The notes under the pieces are model-generated. The model was not told where the DNA came from, ran no database searches, and was given only the letters and a program-made list of their open reading frames with translations. A program made the position numbers and the translations under genes. 64,000 bases of DNA, from positions 62,001 through 126,000 of the forward strand of contig NZ_JOAN01000008.1 in the NCBI RefSeq assembly GCF_000718555.1, in the 5' to 3' direction. This DNA comes from Micromonospora chokoriensis. GTDB lineage: Bacteria; Actinomycetota; Actinomycetes; Mycobacteriales; Micromonosporaceae. This document shows, in pieces, positions 42,168 through 50,722 of the stretch (its first letter is position 1; every line of letters starts with the position of its first letter).

Positions 42168-44593
42168 TGCAGCAATCCCCCAACGACCTCGTACTGGCCT
42201 GGCCGCAGCCAGCGTCGAGCTGGTTCGAGGCGGCTCCGGTCGGCAACGGTCGACTCGGCGCCATGGTGTTCGGCGGCATCGGTCGCAGCCAGTGGCAGGT
42301 CAACGACGCCACCCTGTGGTCGGGGACGCCGGACGGCCCCGCCGAGGGCCTCGCCGATGTCATCGCTGGCGGTGCCGGCCCCACCCGGCTCGCCGAGGTG
42401 CGCCAGGCCATCCTCGACGAGGACTACCGGCGGGCCGAAACGCTGATCACGTCGTTCGAGGGCCCGTACAGCCAGGAGTACCTACCCTTCGTCGACCTGT
42501 GGATGGCACTGGTCGCCGGCGCGGACGCCACGTACGGCGGCCGGACCCTGAACCTCGACACCGGCGTGGTCGACGAGGCGATCGACCTCGGCGACGGACG
42601 ACGCCTGACCCGGCGCACCTGGGCCAGCCGGCCCGCGCGAGCGTTGTGCATCTCGGTGAGCGTCGACGGCGGCACCGCTGACCTGCGCCTCGGGCTCACC
42701 TCGCCGCTGCCGGTCGCGCACCACGGCATCAACGAGTCGGGGATCGACCTGACCATCCGGGTGCCCGTCGACGGAGCGCCGCTGCACGAAGCGAACGTGG
42801 CCGAGCCGCTGCGCTACGCCGAGCCAGACGCCGCTGACGAGCCGCTCGCGGTGGCGGTCGTACGCGTCGACACCGACGGTGTGGTGACCGTGGACGACGG
42901 CGAATGGTCGGTGCGGGGCATGACGTACGCCGTCGTGACGCTGGGCAGCTCCACCAGCTCGGGCGCGCACTGGGCCGGAGCCACGCCCGGCAGCCACCGG
43001 CAGCAGACCCAGGCTGCGGCACGAGACGCCGAATCGGCGCTCGCCACTGGAGCGGACGAGCTGCTGCGCGCGCACGAGCAGGACCTCGGCACGCTGCTGG
43101 CGTCCACCCGCCTGACCGTCGGCGACCGCCCCTCCGGGACGATCGACGTCGCCACCGACATCCTCGGCGACGCCGACGAGGCGCTGGTGGCGACCGTGAT
43201 CTTCCAGCTTGGCCGCTACCTGCTCGCCTCGGCCTCCCGCCCGGGTGGCCCACCGGCCAACCTCCAGGGCATCTGGAACGACCAGCTACGCCCGCCGTGG
43301 TCCTCCAACTACACGATCAACATCAACACCCAGATGAACTACTGGGGCGTCGAGGCAGCCGGGTTGAGCGAGTGCCACCACCCGCTGTTCCACCTCATCG
43401 AACGGCTGTCGCAGACCGGGGCGGCGGTGAGCCGCGACCTGTACGGCGCGCGGGGCTGGGTCGCCCACCACAACACCGACCTGTGGGGCTGGGCGCTGCC
43501 CGTCGGCATGGGTCGCGGCGCACCCTCCTGGGCGATCTGGATGATGGGCGGTGTCTGGCTGACTCAGCATGTGTGGGATCACTTCGACTTCACCCAGGAC
43601 ACCGACTTCCTCCGGGACCGGGGCTGGCCGCTGCTGCGTGGCTGCGCCGAGTTCTGCCTGGACTGGCTGGTCGACGTCGGGACCGGCTGGCGGGAGACCA
43701 TCCCCTCGACATCGCCGGAGAACTCGTTCATCTCACGCGCGCAGACCGCCGAGGCGCTGTCGTACTCGACCGCCATGGACGTCGCCCTGATCCGGGCCCT
43801 GTTCACCAAATGCCTCGCGGCGGCGGACATCCTCGGCCTCGACGACGACCCGGTCTGCCAGGAGATCCGCGACGCTCTGCCGCGGCTGCGTCCGACCACG
43901 CTCACCCAGGACGGCCGCCTTCGCGAGTGGGTCGACGATCACCCCGAGCAGGACCCTCTGCACCGGCACATGTCACAGCTGGTCGGCCTCTACCCGCTCG
44001 ACCAGATCAGCCCGGAGCAGACACCCGAACTCGCCGCAGCCGCGGCACGGGTCCTCGACGCGAAGGGCCCCGGCGCGTTCGGCTGGCCCTGGGCCTGGAA
44101 GATCGCCCTGCGGGCCCGGCTGGCCGACGGCGAGACGGCCCGGGACCTGCTGCGCGAAGCCACCCGCCCGTTCGGCCGCGATCCGCTGGAGCCCCCGGCG
44201 ATCAACCCCGACCCGTTCGACCCCACCCAGTGGGGTGGGCTCCTGCCCAACCTCCTCAGCTCCGGCCCGCCGTTCCAGATCGACGGCAACTACGGGCTGA
44301 TGGCCGCGATCCTCGAGCTGGTGGTGCAGAGCCACGGTGGCGTCATCCACGCGCTGCCGGCAGTGCCCGAGGCATGGCCCGACGGATCACTGCACGGCGT
44401 CCACTGCCGCGGGGGTTGGATCGTCGACCTCGCCTGGCGCGGGGGACAACTGGAGTGGCTGACCGTACGCGACCGTCGCGGCGACCAGTCGCGCACGGCA
44501 CGGATCCGCTGTGGTGGCCAGACCGTCGAGGTGGCCGTGCCGAAGGGCCAGGAGGTCCGCTTCGGCCCTGATCTGAGCGAGGTCGAATCCTGA
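42167..44593 (+). CDS. GH95 alpha-L-fucosidase (or alpha-L-galactosidase)
   Basis: 808 residues, no signal peptide. Typical opening WFEAAPVGNGRLGAMVFGG; catalytic set NINTQMNYW (Asn385 and Asn387), SPENSF (Glu518, acid) and IDGNYG (Asp706). These correspond to the Asn pair, Glu and Asp of Bifidobacterium AfcA. GH95 acts mainly on alpha-1,2-fucosides; some members cut alpha-L-galactosides. Made inside the cell, so it acts on imported oligosaccharides with the GH36 enzyme. Confidence 0.88.
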   Translation: MQQSPNDLVLAWPQPASSWFEAAPVGNGRLGAMVFGGIGRSQWQVNDATLWSGTPDGPAEGLADVIAGGAGPTRLAEVRQAILDEDYRRAETLITSFEGPYSQEYLPFVDLWMALVAGADATYGGRTLNLDTGVVDEAIDLGDGRRLTRRTWASRPARALCISVSVDGGTADLRLGLTSPLPVAHHGINESGIDLTIRVPVDGAPLHEANVAEPLRYAEPDAADEPLAVAVVRVDTDGVVTVDDGEWSVRGMTYAVVTLGSSTSSGAHWAGATPGSHRQQTQAAARDAESALATGADELLRAHEQDLGTLLASTRLTVGDRPSGTIDVATDILGDADEALVATVIFQLGRYLLASASRPGGPPANLQGIWNDQLRPPWSSNYTININTQMNYWGVEAAGLSECHHPLFHLIERLSQTGAAVSRDLYGARGWVAHHNTDLWGWALPVGMGRGAPSWAIWMMGGVWLTQHVWDHFDFTQDTDFLRDRGWPLLRGCAEFCLDWLVDVGTGWRETIPSTSPENSFISRAQTAEALSYSTAMDVALIRALFTKCLAAADILGLDDDPVCQEIRDALPRLRPTTLTQDGRLREWVDDHPEQDPLHRHMSQLVGLYPLDQISPEQTPELAAAAARVLDAKGPGAFGWPWAWKIALRARLADGETARDLLREATRPFGRDPLEPPAINPDPFDPTQWGGLLPNLLSSGPPFQIDGNYGLMAAILELVVQSHGGVIHALPAVPEAWPDGSLHGVHCRGGWIVDLAWRGGQLEWLTVRDRRGDQSRTARIRCGGQTVEVAVPKGQEVRFGPDLSEVES

Positions 44594-44746
44594 AGCTCTG
44601 CCCCCCGTCGGCGCTGTGGCTCGCACCGGGCCGAAAAGGTGCCCGGAGCGCCTTTGAAGCCGGATGCCGAGTGGTGCCCCCGGCCGGAGAGTCGGCGCTA
44701 GCCTGGGCTTCGATGACGTCCACCGAGCATTCAGGACTGAGGGCGC

Positions 44747-45067
44747 ATGGCGTACGTGCTGCTGGGGATCGCCATCCTCGCCGAGGTGGTGGCCACCAGC
44801 CTGATCAAGAGCACCTCCGGATTCAGTCGCCTCTGGCCCACCCTCGCGTGCCTCGGCGGCTACGCGCTGGCGTTCCTCCTGCTGGCCCAGGCCGTCAAGG
44901 AGATACCGGTCGGTGTGGCGTACGCCCTCTGGTCGGGTCTGGGCACCGCGGCCATCGTGGCGATCGGGGCGGTCTTCCTCGGTGAGTCGGTGGGGCTCGC
45001 CAAGCTCACCGGCATCGCGTTGATCATCGCCGGGGTGGTCATCGTGAACCTGGCCGGAGAGCACTGA
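44747..45067 (+). CDS. SMR-family small multidrug/guanidinium efflux protein
   Basis: 106 residues with four membrane spans. Glu14 in LAEVVATSLIKS is the conserved proton/cation-binding residue; KEIPVGVAYALWSGLGT and the final GVVIVNL match EmrE/QacE-type pumps. Dimer in the inner membrane, exchanging cations for protons. The 153 bases upstream have a 6-bp hairpin (44626-44646), but I could not fit them to a guanidine riboswitch. Confidence 0.85.
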   Translation: MAYVLLGIAILAEVVATSLIKSTSGFSRLWPTLACLGGYALAFLLLAQAVKEIPVGVAYALWSGLGTAAIVAIGAVFLGESVGLAKLTGIALIIAGVVIVNLAGEH

Positions 45068-45080
45068 CAGGTACGGATTG

Positions 45081-45113
45081 CGGTGGTCGGGTCCGTTGCG
45101 GACCCGACCACCG
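45081..45113. terminator. Bidirectional terminator-like hairpin
   Basis: A perfect 15-bp stem with TTG loop between the converging SMR and mannanase genes. Confidence 0.85.
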
Positions 45114-45121
45114 TCCGGCTT

Positions 45122-46480
45122 TCAGCTCGCCGTGCAGCTCACAACCGGCAGGGTGTTGGTGCCGGTCCAGCTGCCGAGGAAGCCGAAGCTGGTGCTGGCA
45201 CCGGCGGCCAGCCGCCCGTTGTAGTCCACGTTGCGCGCGGTGATCGTGGTGCCGCTGCTGGTGAGGGCCACGTTCCAGGACTGGGTGACACTCTGGCCGT
45301 TGGCGAAGGTCCAGCCGGTGGCCCAGCCGGTGATCGCCTTCGCGCCGGCGGTCACCCGTACCTCACCCTGGAAGCCACCCTGCCACTGATTGGTCACCGT
45401 GTACGTCGCCGTGCAACCACCGGCGGGCGGGGGCGTCGTCGGCGGCGGCGTGGTGGGTGGAGGCGTGGTGGGCGGAGGCGTGGTCGGCGGTGGGGTGCCA
45501 CCGAAGACGCTGGCCTCGCGGGCGGTCTGCCGGATGCCGTTGACGCCGTTGAAGAGGCGCTGCCCCCAGGTGGTCAGGCTCGCCGGGTTGAAGTTGGTGG
45601 CCAGGTCGAGATACTCGACGCCGCCGCCGTTGCCGCTCCACGACCAGCCCAGCCAGCCGATCCCGTTGGCCTGGCTGTACGCGAGGATGGTGTCCTCGTC
45701 CGGATTGCCATCGGAGTGGTCGAAGCCGAACTCACCGACCACGATCGGCAGCCCGGCCGTGCGGAACCGGCCCAGATAATCGCTGATCTCCGCGGCGGTG
45801 TCGAACACGCCGTACATGTGCACCGAGAAGACCGTGTTGCGCGCCGGGTCGGCCGCGAAGACCGACGCGGCGTTGTCGCGCATGGTGAACGACCAGTCCT
45901 GCCCCCAGTTCGGCGCGTCGACCATGATCGTGTGGGTCAACCCGCCGGCACGCAGGCGCTTGATCGCATTGGCGTTGTCGGTGGCCCACGAGGCGTAGTT
46001 CTGGTTGCCGTACGGCTCGTTGCCGATGTTGACGATGACGTACCGCTCCTGGCCGGAGAGGACGTCGAGGCTCAGCCAGTAGTCGACGGCGCGGGCGAGG
46101 GTGATCGCGCCGCTCTGCTCGCCGTACCCGGTGGTGTCGTGCACCTCCAGCACACAGATCAACCGGTTGGCCTTGCAGAGCGAGATGACGTTGGCGACGT
46201 CGGCGTTGGTGTTGCGGGTCCACCGGTCGCCGCTGGAGAGCACCACCCGCACGGTGTTCGCGCCGAGCGCCTTGACGTCGGCGAACGAGCTGGTCTGCTG
46301 CGGGTACCAGGTGTGCGCGTGGTTGACGCCGCGCATGATGAATTCGGTGCCGTTGGCGTCGTACAACTTGCCGTCGGCGACGGAGAAACCGGCCGCGGCG
46401 TGCGCCGGCTGGCCGAACGCCAGCACGACGACGAGCAACGCGAGCACTGTCGCGCCGACGGCGGAGAGTCGAGTCTTCAT
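45122..46480 (-). CDS. Secreted GH5 endo-beta-mannanase with CBM2
   Basis: 452 residues. Signal peptide 1-28 (AFGQPAHA). GH5 domain at 30-320: VMRGVNHAHTWYP-like block, acid/base Glu155 in NIGNEPYG, nucleophile Glu250 in VVGEFG; the MRGVNHAHTWYPQQ block is that of actinomycete beta-mannanases (GH5_8). Linker of repeated TTPPP units at about 330-353, then CBM2 (355-452) with paired Cys and conserved Trp, which binds cellulose. It degrades mannan outside the cell. No regulator next to it; a palindrome lies upstream. Confidence 0.88.
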   Translation of the reverse strand: MKTRLSAVGATVLALLVVVLAFGQPAHAAAGFSVADGKLYDANGTEFIMRGVNHAHTWYPQQTSSFADVKALGANTVRVVLSSGDRWTRNTNADVANVISLCKANRLICVLEVHDTTGYGEQSGAITLARAVDYWLSLDVLSGQERYVIVNIGNEPYGNQNYASWATDNANAIKRLRAGGLTHTIMVDAPNWGQDWSFTMRDNAASVFAADPARNTVFSVHMYGVFDTAAEISDYLGRFRTAGLPIVVGEFGFDHSDGNPDEDTILAYSQANGIGWLGWSWSGNGGGVEYLDLATNFNPASLTTWGQRLFNGVNGIRQTAREASVFGGTPPPTTPPPTTPPPTTPPPTTPPPAGGCTATYTVTNQWQGGFQGEVRVTAGAKAITGWATGWTFANGQSVTQSWNVALTSSGTTITARNVDYNGRLAAGASTSFGFLGSWTGTNTLPVVSCTAS

Positions 46481-46716
46481 GGCCTTCCTCAGGGAGGACC
46501 CCCGATGCCCGACAGGGGTGGGACGTGACAGGGGAAGGCGGCTGCAGCCCGGCAGCCGCGCCCGACTCCCGGCGCACGCATCAGCGTAGGGCGATGGAAT
46601 GGCCCTCGCAACCGGTTCAGTTGACGGGCCCGCAGCCCGGACAGCCGCAACGGCCCACGCGGACGCGGGCCGTCACGGGGCGGTCATCCCCACCACAGGA
46701 TGTGCGCCACACCCGG

Positions 46717-46734
46717 CTCTTAACCGGTTAAGAG
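46717..46734. promoter_or_regulatory. 18-bp perfect palindrome upstream of mannanase
   Basis: CTCTTAACCGGTTAAGAG reads the same on both strands. The centre CCGG with TTAA arms is typical of LacI-family operators. It is 237 bases from the mannanase start and 121 from the oxidoreductase start on the other side; no LacI gene is in the window. The rest of 46481-46854 shows no gene. Confidence 0.6.
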
Positions 46735-46854
46735 CGACGGTAGGCAGGCGGCCGGGATCCGTCAAGCACTGCGACAGCCGAACCGGACGGGAGGGTTGAC
46801 CGCCGTGCACCGGGGTATCCCGGGAACGATCCGTCAGCGAGAGGGGATACCAGG

Positions 46855-47817
46855 ATGGTCAGCGTCGGCTACACCCTGATGAGCGAGCAGGCCGGGCCCA
46901 AGCAGCTGGTGGACCATGCGGTACGGGCCGAGGCGGCTGGCTTCGACCAACTGGTGATCTCCGATCACTACTACCCCTGGCTGGACTCCCAGGGCCACTC
47001 CCCGTACGCCTGGTCGGTGCTCGGCGCGGTCGCCCACGCCACCTCCCACGCGCAGCTGATGTCTTTCGTGACCTGCCCGATCCGCCGCTACCACCCGGCC
47101 GTGGTCGCCCAGAAGGCCAGCACGATCGGGGCGCTCTCGGACGGCCGGTTCACCCTCGGCCTGGGGGCCGGGGAGAACCTGAACGAGCACGTGGTCGGCG
47201 GCTGGCCGCACGTCCAGCAGCGGCACGAGATGTTCGAGGAGGCGTTGCAGATCATCCGGCCGTTGCTCAACGGGGAGACGCTCACCTTCTCCGGCAACCA
47301 CTTCGACGTGCCCGACGCCTACGTCTGGGATCGCCCGGAACGGCCGGTGCCGATGGCCGTCGCCGCGTCCGGTCGGCAGTCCGCGACGCTGGCCGCCGAG
47401 TACGGCAACGGCGTCATCTCCACCGAACCCGACCGGCACCTCATCGAGATGTACGACGACGCCGGAGGTGCCGGCCAGCCCCGCTACGGCCAGGTGGCCA
47501 TCTGTTACGGCCCCGACGAGGCGGAGTGCCGCAAGATCGTGCACGACCAGTTCCGCTGGTTCGGGATGGGCTGGAAGGTCAACGCCGACCTGCCCGGCCC
47601 GGAGTCCTTCGCCGCCGCCACCCAGTTCGTCCGGGAGGAGGACGTCGCGGAGGGCATCTCCTGCGGTCCGGATCTGGACGCGCACGTCGAGGCGTTCCGC
47701 AAGTTCGTCGACGCTGGCTTCACCCACGTGGCGATCGTCCAGGTCGGTGGGGAGACCCAGCCGATGTTCCTCGACTGGGCGCAGGAGCAACTGCTGCCCC
47801 GGCTACGCCAGCTGTGA
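46855..47817 (+). CDS. F420-dependent LLM oxidoreductase (TIGR03557 type)
   Basis: 320 residues. It matches the F420-dependent glucose-6-phosphate dehydrogenase-like group: VISDHYYPWLDSQGHSPYAWSVLG, MSFVTCPIRRYHPAVVAQKA, LGLGAGENLNEHVVG. Members use cofactor F420 for hydride transfer; the exact substrate is not known for this subgroup. The downstream 39-residue membrane protein may share the transcript. Confidence 0.85.
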   Translation: MVSVGYTLMSEQAGPKQLVDHAVRAEAAGFDQLVISDHYYPWLDSQGHSPYAWSVLGAVAHATSHAQLMSFVTCPIRRYHPAVVAQKASTIGALSDGRFTLGLGAGENLNEHVVGGWPHVQQRHEMFEEALQIIRPLLNGETLTFSGNHFDVPDAYVWDRPERPVPMAVAASGRQSATLAAEYGNGVISTEPDRHLIEMYDDAGGAGQPRYGQVAICYGPDEAECRKIVHDQFRWFGMGWKVNADLPGPESFAAATQFVREEDVAEGISCGPDLDAHVEAFRKFVDAGFTHVAIVQVGGETQPMFLDWAQEQLLPRLRQL

Positions 47818-47836
47818 ACGCGGGAAGGTAGACATC

Positions 47837-47956
47837 ATGCGCTTCGGTAACACGGAGATCCGGCCGCTCGGCGGTGGCCTCGGCTGCCTCCTGATGATCC
47901 TCTTCTCGATCCTCGCCTCGGTGGTGCTCACCGTGCTGCTCAACCTCGTGCTCTGA
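47837..47956 (+). CDS. 39-residue membrane protein
   Basis: MRFGNTEIRPLGGG followed by one hydrophobic span of about 24 residues (LGCLLMILFSILASVVLTVL). ATG 47837 has GGAAGG upstream. Small proteins with the same FGNTEIRPLGGGLGCL opening recur in actinomycetes as far as I recall; function unknown. Confidence 0.6.
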   Translation: MRFGNTEIRPLGGGLGCLLMILFSILASVVLTVLLNLVL

Positions 47957-47966
47957 GTCGGAGGTC

Positions 47967-47998
47967 CGGTGGCCGACCCGACGCCGGGTCGGCCACCG
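47967..47998. terminator. Bidirectional terminator-like hairpin
   Basis: A perfect 14-bp stem with a 4-base loop between converging genes. Confidence 0.8.
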
Positions 47999-48001
47999 TG
48001 T

Positions 48002-49165
48002 TCACCGCTGGAGCGGACGCCAGGACGCCAGGTCGTTCCAGCCGTCGACCAGACGTATCGAGGCGGCCATGTCCAGGCCGCCGTTGCGGCCACCCACCGC
48101 GCTCGCGCCGGCCGGACTCTCCGTCGAGACCTCGGTGACACACCCCGCGCAGCCGGGCACCTGCGCCACCCGGAACACGCCGATGCCCGTGGCATCGCTC
48201 ATCACCGACCCGACGCGGCCCGCCACCATCACGCGGGACTTCTCGAAGTCGCTCCCGTCACCGGCGAAGATCCCGTTGCTGACGCCGATGCTGAGATCCT
48301 GACGGGGGCCCGGCCCGCCCGTGCGGTAATGGACGTCGACGTTCAGCCACTGCCCGTCGTACGTCCGCACTTCGATGCCCTTGAGCGTGGCGCCGGCCGG
48401 TAGGGCGGTCGGCGCGAACGGCACGCTGACTCGCTGGGTCTCCCACACCAGCCCCGCCGCGATCTGGCGGCCGAACTCCTCGGGATCGTCGACCTTCGAC
48501 ATGCTGATCGACATCCAGCCGTCCGGGGCGTACTGCCAGGAGAGCAGCGCCTCGTCGCCATCCCTGTAGAGGTAGGCCGAGTGCCCGTCGACCGCTGCCA
48601 CCGGTGCGCCGGGCAGGGCGACCGGCGGTGGCGGGCCGTCCAGCTCGCTGCGCTGCCGCTGGTTGGCGAAGAGATCCACCCCGCGAGCCCCGAGCCGCAC
48701 GGTCACCGACCGGCCCACACCCATGATCGGCCCTGGCTCCACCGGCCTGCCGGGGCTGATCGCCTCGGGGACGCTCGCGTCCACCGCCAGGACCTTGACA
48801 TCCGTCCGGTACGACTGATCGACCGCCTCGGCCGCCACCGAACCGAGCCGGAACAGCCTCAGCGTTGGGTCGAAGGCCTCCGGTGCCACCGTGGGCGGTC
48901 CGGTCGGGGCGGTGGTGGACGACGGCGGCGGCGGCTCGTCCGCCGGCGACGGGCCCACCGACGGCCGGACACCGGCCAGCAGGGCGGCCGAGCCGAGCAA
49001 CGCCAACACCGTGCCCACGACCCCGACCAGGGTCATCTGTCGGTGTCGGCGGACCGTCCGTTCGCCGTCGGCCAACGCCCTTTCCAGCGAAATGCCATCG
49101 CCGGGCAGGTCGTCGGCCGCGCGCGCGAACAGGCTCCGCAGGTACGTCTCCTCCTGGTCGATCAT
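48002..49165 (-). CDS. Membrane protein partner of SigE-type sigma factor
   Basis: 387 residues from ATG 49165. A short cytoplasmic head (MIDQEETYLRSLFARAADDL) is followed by a membrane span at about 44-66 (MTLVGVVGTVLALLGSAALLAGV), a Pro/Thr-rich linker and about 300 external residues with two Cys near the end (PGCAGC). The topology is that of anti-sigma or sigma-linked sensors, but no zinc-binding anti-sigma motif (HxxxCxxC) is present. Coupled to the sigma gene by ATGA. Confidence 0.7.
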   Translation of the reverse strand: MIDQEETYLRSLFARAADDLPGDGISLERALADGERTVRRHRQMTLVGVVGTVLALLGSAALLAGVRPSVGPSPADEPPPPSSTTAPTGPPTVAPEAFDPTLRLFRLGSVAAEAVDQSYRTDVKVLAVDASVPEAISPGRPVEPGPIMGVGRSVTVRLGARGVDLFANQRQRSELDGPPPPVALPGAPVAAVDGHSAYLYRDGDEALLSWQYAPDGWMSISMSKVDDPEEFGRQIAAGLVWETQRVSVPFAPTALPAGATLKGIEVRTYDGQWLNVDVHYRTGGPGPRQDLSIGVSNGIFAGDGSDFEKSRVMVAGRVGSVMSDATGIGVFRVAQVPGCAGCVTEVSTESPAGASAVGGRNGGLDMAASIRLVDGWNDLASWRPLQR

Positions 49166-49686
49166 CGGGCCGTCTCCTTCGACTCCGCGTCCCGCGGCAA
49201 CTGCCGGCGCAGCGCGGTCAGCCCCCGCGCGGTCTGACTCTTGACGTTTCCGGTGGAGCAACCGAGCACCTCGGCGGTCTGCTCGACGCTCAGATCGGCG
49301 TAGAACCGGAGCACCAGGACCACCCGTTGGCCGGGTGGCACCGCCGCCAACGCGGCGCGCACCGCCACCGCGTTGACGGCATCGTCATCCGGTCCGGCCG
49401 GCGCACCGCGGGGCACCGGCTCGGGCGTGCGATCGAACAGTTGCACGCCCCACCAGCGGGACCGCCGCTCCTGTCTGAACGCGTTGATCAGCATTCGATG
49501 GACGTACGCCCCGACGTTGTCGGCCTGCCGTACCCGGGGCCATTTCACGAAGAGCTGGGTGAGCGTCTGCTGCACCACGTCGTCGGCCCGGTGCCGGTCA
49601 CCGGTCAACAGATAGGCGGTACGTCGCAGCTTCTCCGTCACTCCGGTAACGAACTCCACGTACTCGTGCCGTTGTGCGGCATGCAT
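49162..49686 (-). CDS. SigE-family ECF sigma factor
   Basis: 174 residues from ATG 49686 (a TTG just before is possible). Region 2: LRRTAYLLTGDRHRADDVVQQTLTQLFVKWPRV; region 4: AALAAVPPGQRVVLVLRFYADLSVEQTAEVLGCSTGNVKSQTARGL. This is the actinobacterial SigE-like family (ECF type found beside membrane partners). It should direct RNA polymerase to a small stress regulon, released by the partner at 48002-49165. Confidence 0.85.
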   Translation of the reverse strand: MHAAQRHEYVEFVTGVTEKLRRTAYLLTGDRHRADDVVQQTLTQLFVKWPRVRQADNVGAYVHRMLINAFRQERRSRWWGVQLFDRTPEPVPRGAPAGPDDDAVNAVAVRAALAAVPPGQRVVLVLRFYADLSVEQTAEVLGCSTGNVKSQTARGLTALRRQLPRDAESKETAR

Positions 49687-49778
49687 CAACCACTCCCGTT
49701 CCGGATCCCGATGCTGTCACCGTATGGATGGACCCGGCCGGGGATCAGGTTGCACGCGCACCCATCGATTTGGCGCGG

Positions 49779-50597
49779 TCAGCGGCGCAGGCCGAGGGCC
49801 GTGAACACCTCGCGGGAGGCAGCCCGAGCCGGATCGAGCACCGAGCGGCGGATCCAGCGGGCCGTCCGCGACACGGTGGCCCGCCACGCCGCCCGGACAC
49901 CTCGCGCCACCGGCAGGACGGTCACCGACCAGACCCACCACAGGCCGTGCAGCAGCGGTCGGACGGTGTGCCGCCACAACCAGTGCAGCCCTCGCCCGAG
50001 CGGGCGCAGCAGTAGTCGGTAGAGCAGTCGCAGCACCCGGCCGGCCGTCCGCCACGCGCCGACCAGCGCGGCCACGATCAGCCGACCGACGGGCGTGAGC
50101 ACCTCGCCCAACCATCGCAGCGGCCACAGGAGCAGGTGCTCGGCGAGCCAGATCAGCACGCGCCCCAGCACGACGAGGGCCGGACGCAGCCCACGACGGG
50201 CCAACCAGACCAGCGCGGGCCAGATCAGGGTGCGGGCGACCCACACCAACGGGATCCACAGCAGGTGCCGGACGCACCAGACCAGCGGCGCCCAGACCAG
50301 CCGGTGCAGCGCCCAGGCCAGCGGGGCCAGCAGCCAGCGGACCAGGAACCGGCTAGCCGGAGTGAGCAGGTGCCGGTGCAGCAGCCGGCCGGCAGCCGCG
50401 ATCAGCTCCCAGAGCAGGCGTACCGGCAGCACCACGACCAGCGCCACGCCGCGCGCGACGGCCGCGACGAGCGGAAGCGCGGCGGCGGCCGGCTCAGTCG
50501 TGTTCGTGGCCGGCGGTTCGAGGGCCGAGCGCGCCGCCTCCGACGCGGCCAGGTCGACCGGCGGCCTGGGCAGCGCGAGGCGGGCACGTTCGGTCAC
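49779..50597 (-). CDS. Trp/Arg/Pro-rich repeat protein of unknown function
   Basis: 272 residues from GTG 50597; a longer form to 50801 would overlap the next gene and is not favoured. From about residue 50 the sequence consists of imperfect 12-residue units with the pattern PLVWxxRxLxW (for example APLVWCVRHLLW, IPLVWVARTLIW, PALVWLARR), then looser RxLLRPLGRGLHW-like units. Trp and Leu alternate with Arg, giving amphipathic helices broken at each Pro. It probably lies on or in the membrane. No known domain is recognised. Confidence 0.55.
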   Translation of the reverse strand: MTERARLALPRPPVDLAASEAARSALEPPATNTTEPAAAALPLVAAVARGVALVVVLPVRLLWELIAAAGRLLHRHLLTPASRFLVRWLLAPLAWALHRLVWAPLVWCVRHLLWIPLVWVARTLIWPALVWLARRGLRPALVVLGRVLIWLAEHLLLWPLRWLGEVLTPVGRLIVAALVGAWRTAGRVLRLLYRLLLRPLGRGLHWLWRHTVRPLLHGLWWVWSVTVLPVARGVRAAWRATVSRTARWIRRSVLDPARAASREVFTALGLRR

Positions 50598-50625
50598 AGC
50601 GGGCACAGTAACCGTCCCGTGCCAG

Positions 50626-50707
50626 CCCCGCCCCCGCGATCTTGCACTTACTGCCCAGACGTAAGGGGCATCACGGCGACCGAAGCTGCAAGATCGCGGG
50701 GGCGGGG
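50626..50707. repeat. Perfect 21-bp inverted repeat with 40-base loop
   Basis: The arms 50626-50646 and 50687-50707 are perfect complements, GC-rich and ending in GCGATCTTGCA/TGCAAGATCGC. It lies between the EEP gene stop and the W/R/P-repeat gene start. It may be a REP-like palindrome or a terminator for the EEP gene. Confidence 0.75.
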
Positions 50708-50722
50708 GGGTAGGGGTTGCGT

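Noticed and set aside
44594..44746. Possible guanidine riboswitch before the SMR pump gene
   Set aside because: A CCGGGC hairpin and a CCGGCCGGAGAG stretch are present, but they do not occur in the order or spacing of the guanidine-I, -II or -III classes.
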